The notes beneath the pieces were generated by a model. The model did not search any database. It was not told the DNA's origin and saw only the letters and a list, made by a program, of their open reading frames with translations. Shown piece after piece: positions 54,181-64,000 of a stretch of DNA of 64,000 nt. Origin of the DNA: Pseudomonas paralactis (GTDB lineage: Bacteria > Pseudomonadota > Gammaproteobacteria > Pseudomonadales > Pseudomonadaceae); assembly GCF_001439735.1 (NCBI RefSeq), contig NZ_JYLN01000001.1:682001-746000 (forward strand). Direction: 5' to 3'. Position 1 is the stretch's first letter; the number at the start of each line of letters is the position of its first letter. The position numbers and the translations under genes are program-made.

Positions 54181-56142
54181 TCAGTAACCGTGTAATTCGC
54201 GGGTTTTCTGGTAGTTGTGATAGTCGAGCCACTCGACCACATCGTAGGGCAGATAGAGTTGGCGGGTTGCTCGGGAGATTGCGATATACACCGCACACAG
54301 CCGCTGGTCGAACGCGTAGGCGTCCTGGAACTTCACGTTGGTCAACAACGCCGGCGTGAGCAACACCCGGTTGAACTCCATGCCACCGGCGTCTTGCGCC
54401 AACATCAATAGGCAGCGCTCATCCGGATGGCCGCTTTGCCTGTTCAAACGCGTGACATCCGCCAGATTAAAACCTTTTTGCAGCTCGGCTTCGACCCAGA
54501 GAAATGCCTCATCGAACTGACAGGCCTCGCGTACTTGTTGCCAATCGGCCATATCGCTGAAAAACGGATGGGGGCCGCTGTCATTGAACTCGCTGCTGTA
54601 GAACTCAGGCTTGAACAACGCGATGACCGTTTCCATAAAGTACTTGAGCGATTGCTGCGCCTCTTTACTGGCCAGGCCGAAGGCACAACGAACCTCGCTC
54701 AGCTGTATGGCCCATTTCATCGTGTCCCAAAGGGACGCGGTCAACACCACGCAGCCTTGCGGCGGTACGAAGCCCAACGGATAAAACTCGATACCGACAT
54801 CGGCATCCCGTGCCCCCTCGAAAAGCACTTTGCTCTTATCCGAATGCTGGCTGATCAAGGGATTGACCAGGCGCTCGACGTTGCGCCCGGAGCGCACGGA
54901 ATAACACACGTCCGTGTGGCGCACCTCACGGGCGCGCCTGACCATGACCCCACTGGCCTGCTGATACTCGTCCCCCAGGGTGATCAGTACTTGCCGACCC
55001 CGCTCGATGATTTGCAGCAGCGGCGCGGGAATGTCCTGGCTTTCGTCGATAAGGACGTGGGTATAACGCTCGGGCACCACACAGCCGGCGAGGCTGGCGC
55101 GTTTGATCATCAACAAGGCTTCAAACCCGGTCTGGCCGCCCCAGGCCGGATTCGCTTCGAGATAGCTCCATAACCGGCTGGCATATTCGAGCAGTGCCCT
55201 GGCATCAACGCTGGATAGCGGCTGTTTGAAATGCGGCAGATGCTTGGCTGACAGGCTGTACTCCCAGGAGCGGCAGTAGGCTTGCAGCACGTTGAGGCAA
55301 ACGTCGACCACGGCTTGCCCTTGCAGGCCACGAAAGCCGAAGATATTCAGCTCCTGAGCCAGTGCCTGCTTGCTCTGCGCCCTTACCTGCGCAGTCAGCG
55401 GCTTGGGCCTGGGGCCATGCAACAAGGCGTGGGCAAATGCATGGAAGGTATGCCCGGCCTTGCGCTCGCGCACGCCCACCATACGGGCCCGCAGGGTTTC
55501 CAGTTTTGCCGGGGTACGTGCCAGCAACAAGGTCTTTTCCGGGCGCAAGTGCTCCATCAAGGCCACCAAAAGATGGCTCTTGCCGATACCGGCATAACCC
55601 TGAACATGCAGGTCTTCGTTCAAGTTGGCGCGGAAGGTTCTGACCAACTTGTCTTGCTCGGCACTCAACCAGCGCTCGCGATGCCTGGGCGTGACCATCT
55701 GCTTACTGAAGGGATCATTGGCCTTGAGATGGCGAACCTTGTACTCCACGTCCCACTTGCCGCTGGGCAACAGATAGTCGCGTGCCTGCACTTCCTCCGC
55801 TAACAGGAAACGCAACTGCAGGCTCTTGACCACATTGAGGCCGAAGTAGAGTTTCCTTTGATCGAACAGCCGCTGCGCCTCAGAGAGTAGAGAAACGCTT
55901 GCCGAATGGCTGGCCTCTACCGCCCAGTCAATCAACTTGGCCAGTACTTTTTCAGCGCCATTGGCGCTCAGGTCGCTTTCGGGCACCTGGGCCAGGTTCT
56001 GAATCACCAGCACCGCCGCCAACTCCGGCTCACTCAGGGCTACAAGCGCTTGCGCACCGCCGGTTTCCAACAACCCCACACAGGCTTGTTCGGTAATCGG
56101 CAAGAACACAGGGCTGGATAAATCAAAATGTTCCGAGTGCAT
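54181..56142 (-). CDS. UvrD-like superfamily I helicase/ATPase-related protein
   Basis: The 653-residue protein has an ATPase core with Walker A GYAGIGKSHLLVAL (near residue 190), Walker B VLIDESQDIP (near 375) and a following LGDEYQQASG motif resembling SF1 motif III. The C-terminal QRLCAVYIAISRATRQLYL stretch is like the UvrD motif VI region (VALSRAR). The N-terminal 170 residues match nothing I know. Function is unknown, possibly DNA or RNA unwinding in repair or defence. The ATG at 56142 was chosen because GAGG lies four bases upstream and the longer frame would run through the SRP RNA. Confidence 0.75.
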   Translation of the reverse strand: MHSEHFDLSSPVFLPITEQACVGLLETGGAQALVALSEPELAAVLVIQNLAQVPESDLSANGAEKVLAKLIDWAVEASHSASVSLLSEAQRLFDQRKLYFGLNVVKSLQLRFLLAEEVQARDYLLPSGKWDVEYKVRHLKANDPFSKQMVTPRHRERWLSAEQDKLVRTFRANLNEDLHVQGYAGIGKSHLLVALMEHLRPEKTLLLARTPAKLETLRARMVGVRERKAGHTFHAFAHALLHGPRPKPLTAQVRAQSKQALAQELNIFGFRGLQGQAVVDVCLNVLQAYCRSWEYSLSAKHLPHFKQPLSSVDARALLEYASRLWSYLEANPAWGGQTGFEALLMIKRASLAGCVVPERYTHVLIDESQDIPAPLLQIIERGRQVLITLGDEYQQASGVMVRRAREVRHTDVCYSVRSGRNVERLVNPLISQHSDKSKVLFEGARDADVGIEFYPLGFVPPQGCVVLTASLWDTMKWAIQLSEVRCAFGLASKEAQQSLKYFMETVIALFKPEFYSSEFNDSGPHPFFSDMADWQQVREACQFDEAFLWVEAELQKGFNLADVTRLNRQSGHPDERCLLMLAQDAGGMEFNRVLLTPALLTNVKFQDAYAFDQRLCAVYIAISRATRQLYLPYDVVEWLDYHNYQKTRELHGY

Positions 56143-56287
56143 ACAGCCTCGTAGCCAGGGGAAAGAGACGTTTGGGAGTATGCCACTAGTCGTGAAGTGG
56201 CCGTCATGCACTGTGCGATAAGCGTCACAGATGACTGGCTGACTAAAGGAATTGGAAACGGGTAAAACAGAAGGGAGCGTTATGGAG

Positions 56288-56392
56288 GCAACCCCACCAG
56301 CCACACCCCGGCACACAATGTTCCCGCTGTGGCTGCTGCCTTCCGGCTCTGACCAGGTTCACGGGTAATCGTTGCGGGGGGACCGATGGGGT
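56288..56392 (-). ncRNA. ffs: 4.5S RNA, small signal recognition particle RNA
   Basis: The minus strand reads CCCGCAACGATTACCCGTG, then GGTCAGAGCCGGAAGGCAGC with the GGAA tetraloop of domain IV, then GCGGGAACATTGTGTGCCGG and the closing helix. ACCCCATC near the 5' end pairs with GGTGGGGT near the 3' end. Both the loop and the symmetric internal bulge needed for Ffh binding are present. It scaffolds Ffh for cotranslational membrane targeting. The exact mature ends may differ by a few bases. It lies between the helicase-like gene and the zinc peptidase. Confidence 0.92.
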
Positions 56393-56428
56393 CACCATAA
56401 CGACGCTGGCCTCTCGGCAAGCCGCGCC

Positions 56429-56456
56429 ATTGTACCGATCTGATCGGAAGTTACAA
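56429..56456 (-). promoter_or_regulatory. Promoter of ffs
   Basis: On the minus strand TTGTAA (56451-56456) and TACAAT (56429-56434) are separated by 16 bp, giving a sigma-70 promoter with a start near 56422, about 30 bp before the RNA. The spacer holds the palindrome CCGATC-T-GATCGG. Confidence 0.7.
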
Positions 56457-56531
56457 CCGTAAAAAATGAGAAGCTTCAAGTACTTGCCATGGCGCTGAGC
56501 AATCGGGCGCGGCCCCCTGCGAAATTTTTCA

Positions 56532-57698
56532 TCATTGTGCCTGCAGAACCTCGTCCGCCCTGCCGCCCTCTTCCTGGATGACCAGGTGGATAAAGTGCAA
56601 CTTGGCTATCACCGCCGGCGGCAGCACAAAGGGGTAGAAATCCGGCTGGCCCATGGCGCGGGACAGTTCGTTGAGCATACCGGCCAGCTCGATCCAGGCA
56701 TTGACGAACGAGAGGAACGCCGGGCCGCCGGGGTGTGCGGGGTCATACAGGGTTGTCAGCGGGAACGGCTGGTAGTCCAGGTCCAGCTCGCGGGCGCTCA
56801 TGCCAAAGCCCAGCGCAGTGTCCACCGCGTCCATCATATGCAGGTAATGGGCCCAGGTTTCGGCCCAGTCTTCCCAGGGGTGCATGGTGGCGTAGGCGCT
56901 GACGCAGGTTTGCTGCCAGTCCGGGCGCGGGCCGTTCTGATAGTGCTGATCGAGGGCGTCGGCGTAACTGGCGCGCTCATCACCGAACACGGTGCGAAAG
57001 GCTTCAAGCCAGTGGCTGTTGGCAATCAGCCGATCCCAGTAATAGTGGCCAACTTCATGGCGAAAATGACCGAGCAAGGTGCGGTAAGGCTCACGCATCT
57101 GTATGCGGACTTTTTCGCGATGAGCATCGTCGGCTTCCTTGATATCGAGGGTGATCAGGCCATTGGCATGGCCGGTGGTTGGCGCATTGCCTGCCAGGTC
57201 AGTCCCGATGAAGTCGAAGGCCAGGCCAGTGTCTTCGTCGACGCTTTTGGGCACCACTTGCAGGCCCAGGCTGATCAGTTGTGCCACCAAGCGGCGCTTG
57301 GCGGTTTCGACCTTGCGCCAGCGTTCAGGGTTTTCCGGGACGGATAGATCAGGAATGGTGCGATTCAGGCTACAGGCCACGCACAGCGACGCAGTGCTGT
57401 GGGCGGGGATCAGCCAGTTGCACGCGGCGGGTGAATCGAGGTTTGCACAGCGCCGGAAAGCGCCGGCATCGAGATTGTCATCGGCCAGCCACGTACCGAC
57501 CACCGGCCCAGGTTGCAAGGACGATAGGCAGCTCTGCTGCGGCTGGTAACCCAACGCCGCCTGGCAGGACAGGCATTGGCTGTTGCGAAAAAACAGCGGC
57601 TGGCCACACCGGCATTGCCACACCTTGCTATTGCGCGAGGTTTGGGCCATGAACGGAGCGGCGATGCGCGTGCTGAGTTGCTCGAAGTAGCGGAACAT
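56532..57698 (-). CDS. Putative zinc-binding metallopeptidase
   Basis: The 388-residue protein has an N-terminal zinc ribbon of CxC and CxxC pairs (WQCRCGQPLFFRNSQCLSC, near residues 28-46) and further cysteines at about 85-110. The peptidase motif HEVGHYYWDRL (HExxH, near 214) follows, with a downstream DWAETWAHYLHMMD segment that could supply the third ligand. This matches the putative zinc-binding metallopeptidase family (Peptidase_Mx). The substrate is unknown. The gene is monocistronic and lies upstream of ffs on the same strand. Confidence 0.85.
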   Translation of the reverse strand: MFRYFEQLSTRIAAPFMAQTSRNSKVWQCRCGQPLFFRNSQCLSCQAALGYQPQQSCLSSLQPGPVVGTWLADDNLDAGAFRRCANLDSPAACNWLIPAHSTASLCVACSLNRTIPDLSVPENPERWRKVETAKRRLVAQLISLGLQVVPKSVDEDTGLAFDFIGTDLAGNAPTTGHANGLITLDIKEADDAHREKVRIQMREPYRTLLGHFRHEVGHYYWDRLIANSHWLEAFRTVFGDERASYADALDQHYQNGPRPDWQQTCVSAYATMHPWEDWAETWAHYLHMMDAVDTALGFGMSARELDLDYQPFPLTTLYDPAHPGGPAFLSFVNAWIELAGMLNELSRAMGQPDFYPFVLPPAVIAKLHFIHLVIQEEGGRADEVLQAQ

Positions 57699-57780
57699 GG
57701 CGATCTCTCCCTGGGTGACAGAGACTAGATCATTTCTCTGGAGAGATCGTTCAACACACGCAGGAGATACGTCTGCTCCC

Positions 57781-57880
57781 TGTAGGAGCGAGCTTGCTCG
57801 CGAAGATCGTTAACGATAACGCGGGGCGCCTGGTTCACGGCGGCGTCCTCCGGTTCTTCGCGAGCAAGCTCGCTCCTACA
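57781..57880. repeat. REPIN copy 9
   Basis: TGTAGGAGCG arms, with a spacer oriented as in copy 8 (GTTAACGATAACGCGG). It lies between the peptidase promoter and the end of ligA. Confidence 0.92.
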
Positions 57881-57895
57881 GTATTCAAAAGCCTG

Positions 57896-60301
<2,406 letters not shown>

Positions 60302-60349
60302 TCAATATGTTAGTGCGCTTATTCTACTGACAACGCCGAAGCGTAATCC

Positions 60350-61213
60350 TCAGCGTTTCTGTGTCAGGGCGCGACGCTCGAACTCGACGATGCGCTGACG
60401 GTAGTGCTCAATAGTCTGGGCGGTCAGAACGCTGCGTTGGTCGTCCTTGAGCTCGCCGTTCAATTCCTGGGAGAGCTTGCGGGCCGCGGCCACCATTACG
60501 TCGAACGCTTGCTTGGGATGACGCGGGCCTGGCAAGCCGAGGAAGAAACTCACTGCCGGGGTGCTGAACAGATCGATGTCGTCCAGATCGAACGTACCTG
60601 GCTTGACCGCATTGGCCATGGAGAACAGCACTTCACCGTTGCCGGCCATGCTCTCGTGACGATGGAAAATATCCATCTCGCCAAAACGCAGGCCGCTTTC
60701 CAGAATGTTCTGCAACAGCGCAGGGCCCTTGAAGCCACCGGCGTCGCGGCAGATCACGCTGATGACCAGCACTTCCTCGGCGCCCGGCTGATCGTTGACC
60801 GATTGGCGTGGCGCGCTTTTGGTCGCGGTCTCGTCAGGGAAGTCGTCATCACGGCTGCTGAAGCTTGGGCCGTCATCGACGTCGAGGTTCAGGTCGCCCT
60901 GATGCGGCTCGGCAACTGCCGCGCCACCACGCTTGCCGCGTTTGGAGGACGGCTCGCGGGCTTCACGCAGCGGTGCGCTCATGGACGGCAAATCATGCTC
61001 GTCCAGTTGCGGCTCTTTGTGAGTATCCAGCACACGGGGCGGCCCCAGCAGCTCGGCGGCGCCGTCGTCGTCAGGCAAGTTGGACAGGTTTCGGTCCAAG
61101 CGGAACTTGAGCTTGCCCTTGCCACCGCGCATACGGCGCCAGCCATCGAAAAGAATACCGGCAATGACAATGATGCCGATGACGATCAGCCACTCGCGCA
61201 GACCGATTTCCAT
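60350..61213 (-). CDS. zipA: Cell division protein ZipA
   Basis: The 287-residue protein has an N-terminal membrane helix ([21 protein letters not shown]), a basic and acidic disordered linker (residues about 30-150) and a C-terminal FtsZ-binding domain ([19 protein letters not shown] onward). It tethers FtsZ to the inner membrane during septation. The ATG at 61213 gives [13 protein letters not shown]. It lies between smc and ligA on the same strand, 87 bp from ligA. Confidence 0.93.
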   Translation of the reverse strand: MEIGLREWLIVIGIIVIAGILFDGWRRMRGGKGKLKFRLDRNLSNLPDDDGAAELLGPPRVLDTHKEPQLDEHDLPSMSAPLREAREPSSKRGKRGGAAVAEPHQGDLNLDVDDGPSFSSRDDDFPDETATKSAPRQSVNDQPGAEEVLVISVICRDAGGFKGPALLQNILESGLRFGEMDIFHRHESMAGNGEVLFSMANAVKPGTFDLDDIDLFSTPAVSFFLGLPGPRHPKQAFDVMVAAARKLSQELNGELKDDQRSVLTAQTIEHYRQRIVEFERRALTQKR

Positions 61214-61472
61214 GTAATCCCGTGCCTCTAATAAAAAATGCTGAAAAATAAGGGGTTTAGCACCGTGCAAACCGCTTTAAAACGTGGCGCCAACTCTATG
61301 TTCTGACTGACGTTTTGCCCACGCACACGAAAAATTGACATTAAACTAGCACGACCAAAGATAACTTTACACCGTCTGTCAAAATGCCTTGAACAAATAT
61401 GTCCATTTGCCACTTTCGCCAGACCGGTAAATCGCCCTACAGCGTGCTGTAAATTCTCTCTCTTGGCATGGC

Positions 61473-64000
61473 TCAGGATTCCACCATTGCCATCGCCTCT
61501 TCCACATCCACTGCGACCAAACGCGAACAGCCCGGCTCGTGCATCGTGACCCCCATCAACTGATCGGCCATTTCCATGGCGATCTTGTTGTGGGTGATAT
61601 AGATGAACTGCACGGTCTGAGACATCTCTTTGACCAACCGAGCGTAGCGTCCAACGTTAGCGTCATCCAGCGGCGCGTCAACTTCGTCGAGCATACAGAA
61701 CGGCGCCGGGTTCAACTTGAAGATGGCAAATACCAGGGCCAATGCGGTCAGGGCTTTTTCGCCGCCGGACAACAAATGGATGGTGCTGTTCTTCTTGCCC
61801 GGAGGCCGCGCCATGATCGTTACCCCTGTATCGAGTAGATCTTCGCCCGTCAGTTCCAAGTAGGCACTGCCACCACCGAAAACTTTTGGGAATAACGCCT
61901 GTAAACCGCCATTAATCTGATCAAAGGTATCTTTGAAGCGGTTGCGGGTTTCCTTGTCGATTTTGCGGATCACGTTTTCCAGGGTGTCCAGGGCTTCAAC
62001 CAGATCGGCGTCCTGGGCATCCAGATAACGTTTGCGCTCTGACTGCTGCTGGTACTCATCGATAGCGGCGAGGTTGATCGCGCCCAGGCGCTGAATGCGC
62101 GCAGCAATCCGTTCAAGTTCTTCTTCGGCGTCTTTCTCGTTGGCCTGGGCGGTCAGGGTGTTGAGCACGCCGTGCAGGTCATAGCCGTCTTCCAGCAATT
62201 GGTCTTGCAAGGTCTTGCGGCGCACGGTGAGGGCTTGCCACTCCATGCGCTGTTGTTCGAGTTGGCCGCGGATCAACTGGGATTGTTGCTCAGCCATGGT
62301 GCGGCGCTTTTCAGCGTCGCGCAGTTCACGGTCGGCATCTTCCAGGGCGATCTGCGCGGTCTTGAGTTCTACGTCGACGGTCATGCGCTTGTCGAGCAGC
62401 TCCTCAAGCTTGAGGCGCAGCTCTTCCAGCGGCGCCTCGCCCTCCTCCAGGTTGAGGCTCAGTTGCTCGCGCTTTTCGGTCAGGCGTTCGGACTGCATCT
62501 CCAGGCGTTCAAGGGCCTGGCGCGTGGAATCATGCTGAGCCCGCAATGAGCCCAGGCGCACCGCCAACTGGTGAGCGTGATCCTTGTGCTGGCGGGCTTC
62601 CTGGCGCACGCGGTCGAGGCGTTCGCGCAGGCTGTCGCGCTGGGCCAGCAGCAACTCGCGCTGCTCGGTGTCCTGGGCCATGCTGTCGAGGGCTTCCTGC
62701 AATTGCAGACGCGCTTCGCCAACCTGTTCATGTTCGAGGGCGCGCTGTTCGCCCATCTCGGCCACTTCTTCGTCAAGGCGGGTACGGCGCAGGGTCAGTT
62801 GTTCGACCTTGGCTTTGCTCGCCGACAGCTGGGCTTTCAACTCGCCTTGCTGGCGCGCTTCGTCTTGCAACAAGCGGCGCAGGTGTTCGCGGCCGGTCTC
62901 CTGCTGACGCTGGGTGGCGCGCAGGGTTTGCAGTTCGGTTTCCAGGCTTTCCAGGGTGGCTTCGCGTTCTTCACGCTCGGCACTCAGGTTGACGATTTCC
63001 TGGCCACGGGCCAATACGCCACTTTCCGCCTCACTGGCGCGGCGCACGCGCAGAAAATGTCGGCCAACCCAATAACCGTCGCGACTGATCAGGCTTTCGC
63101 CGGCCGCCAATTGGCCGCGTTGGGCCAAGGCTTGCTCAAGGGTCTCCACGGGCCTGACCTGGCCCAGCCAGGGCGACAGATCCATCGCCGCCTCGACCTT
63201 GTCCAGCAAGCTGCCCGCTACCCGCACGCCGTCGGGCGCCGGGCTGAGCAGGCGCAAATCGCCCTGGGCGAAACCGGCCAGGTCGAAGCCGCCAAAATCG
63301 TCCACCAGCACTGCTTGCAGGTCAGCGCCAAGCACGGTTTCCACCGCCAGCTCCCAACCCGCTTCTACCTTCAAGCCTTCGGCCAGGCGCGGGCGCTCGG
63401 CCAGATGCTGGTCGCGCAGCCACTCGGCGGTGCCGGTGCCAGGGTCCAGCGCGGCTTGCTGCAAGGCTTCAAGTGACGCCAGGCGCCCATTGAGCCGCTG
63501 CAAATCACCCTGGGCCTGCTGCTGCGCCTGGGTCGCCGTTTGCAGTTGCTGACGCAATTGCTCCAGGCGTTCCACTTGTTGTTCTTCGCTGGCTTCCAAC
63601 TCTTCCAGCGTCATTTCGCTTTCGGCCAGTTGCTCGCTCAGCTCCATGATCGCCGCGTCTTCGGGGTCGGCGGCGAGCAATACGCGCTCTTCCTGCAGGC
63701 GCCGCTGGCGTTCGGCCAGGCGTTCCATGCTGGTTTCCAGTTGCTGGATGCGCGACTGCTGCACCTCGGCCTGGCGACGCGGCTCGGCCGATTGCAGGTT
63801 GAACGTGTCCCACTGCTCCTGCCAGGCGTGCATGGTGGTTTCGGATTCTTCCAGCGCTGCGGCGGCCTCTTCGGCGGCGGCGTGGGTGACTTCCTGTTCG
63901 GGGGTGAGCATGTCCAGCTCTTCGCCGAGGGTCAGCAGCAAGGTGCGGTCATGGCCCAGGTGCGACTCGGTTTCCAGGCGGGCGCGCTCGGCTTCTTTCA
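61473..64000 (-). CDS. smc: Chromosome segregation protein SMC, C-terminal part
   Basis: The reading frame continues past the right edge, so only the last 842 or so residues are present. Visible are part of the first coiled-coil arm, the hinge (residues about 150-300 of the fragment, with LGADLQAVLVDDFGGF), the returning coiled coil and the C-terminal ATPase lobe. That lobe has the signature LLSGGEKALTALALVF and Walker B CMLDEVDAPLDDAN. SMC compacts and segregates chromosomes with ScpA/ScpB. The N-terminal Walker A lies outside the window. Confidence 0.95.
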   Translation of the reverse strand, partial: KEAERARLETESHLGHDRTLLLTLGEELDMLTPEQEVTHAAAEEAAAALEESETTMHAWQEQWDTFNLQSAEPRRQAEVQQSRIQQLETSMERLAERQRRLQEERVLLAADPEDAAIMELSEQLAESEMTLEELEASEEQQVERLEQLRQQLQTATQAQQQAQGDLQRLNGRLASLEALQQAALDPGTGTAEWLRDQHLAERPRLAEGLKVEAGWELAVETVLGADLQAVLVDDFGGFDLAGFAQGDLRLLSPAPDGVRVAGSLLDKVEAAMDLSPWLGQVRPVETLEQALAQRGQLAAGESLISRDGYWVGRHFLRVRRASEAESGVLARGQEIVNLSAEREEREATLESLETELQTLRATQRQQETGREHLRRLLQDEARQQGELKAQLSASKAKVEQLTLRRTRLDEEVAEMGEQRALEHEQVGEARLQLQEALDSMAQDTEQRELLLAQRDSLRERLDRVRQEARQHKDHAHQLAVRLGSLRAQHDSTRQALERLEMQSERLTEKREQLSLNLEEGEAPLEELRLKLEELLDKRMTVDVELKTAQIALEDADRELRDAEKRRTMAEQQSQLIRGQLEQQRMEWQALTVRRKTLQDQLLEDGYDLHGVLNTLTAQANEKDAEEELERIAARIQRLGAINLAAIDEYQQQSERKRYLDAQDADLVEALDTLENVIRKIDKETRNRFKDTFDQINGGLQALFPKVFGGGSAYLELTGEDLLDTGVTIMARPPGKKNSTIHLLSGGEKALTALALVFAIFKLNPAPFCMLDEVDAPLDDANVGRYARLVKEMSQTVQFIYITHNKIAMEMADQLMGVTMHEPGCSRLVAVDVEEAMAMVES

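Noticed and set aside
9326-57880. Repeated palindromic units suggesting CRISPR arrays
   Set aside because: The units are scattered singly between genes as inverted pairs with related spacers. There is no array of direct repeats with unique spacers and no cas gene.

Overview
The window is a GC-rich chromosomal segment of a Pseudomonas, most likely of the P. fluorescens group. The evidence is two tandem cbb3 oxidase operons followed by ccoGHIS, hemN, an Anr-type regulator and apt, then recR, ybaB, dnaX, the SRP RNA, ligA, zipA and smc, which is the order I recall from P. aeruginosa. There are also eleven inverted pairs of REP sequences (REPINs) of the type typical of fluorescent pseudomonads. 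Strain and species cannot be named from the sequence alone.

Region by region. 1-12.2 kb: the first codons of a TetR regulator with a large operator facing an SDR, an MDR oxidoreductase, a DMT exporter, azoR, a small secreted protein, a LysR regulator, an alpha/beta hydrolase, periplasmic PpiA, an ABC exporter, aquaporin Z, a FemAB-like acyltransferase and a porin with a terminator-like hairpin in its leader. 12.3-22.4 kb: an ECF sigma/anti-sigma pair, a KAS III-like enzyme under a palindromic operator, hrpA, aceK and two convergent DMT permeases. 22.8-27 kb: a CPBP membrane protease, a PAS-containing chemoreceptor, and an AT-rich island with two unrecognised proteins built from three copies of one repeat domain.

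27-44.5 kb is the microaerobic respiration block. It holds two ccoNOQP operons, an inserted low-GC gene encoding an EF-hand-like protein, the assembly genes ccoG-ccoH-ccoI-ccoS-tauE/safE, hemN, a coiled-coil hypothetical, anr and apt. FNR/ANR-type boxes lie ahead of the first cco operon, ccoG and hemN, with a weaker one before the second cco operon. Two matching inverted repeats of the RoxR/PrrA type lie before the second operon and ccoG. The arrangement suggests that Anr controls oxidase structure, copper and metal-centre assembly, and oxygen-independent haem synthesis as one programme.

44.5-64 kb: an acyl-CoA dehydrogenase with a TetR-like operator, recR, a curA-like reductase lying between recR and ybaB-dnaX, a DMT/LysR divergent pair, a muramidase plus a secreted partner resembling an antibacterial effector and immunity pair, an SF1 helicase-like protein, the 4.5S RNA with a clear promoter, a zinc peptidase, ligA, zipA and the C-terminal part of smc, which runs off the window. 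The strongest candidates for something undescribed are the repeat-domain island (25.5-27.0 kb), the muramidase pair (52.4-54.0 kb) and the inserted gene in the cco block (34.8-35.3 kb).
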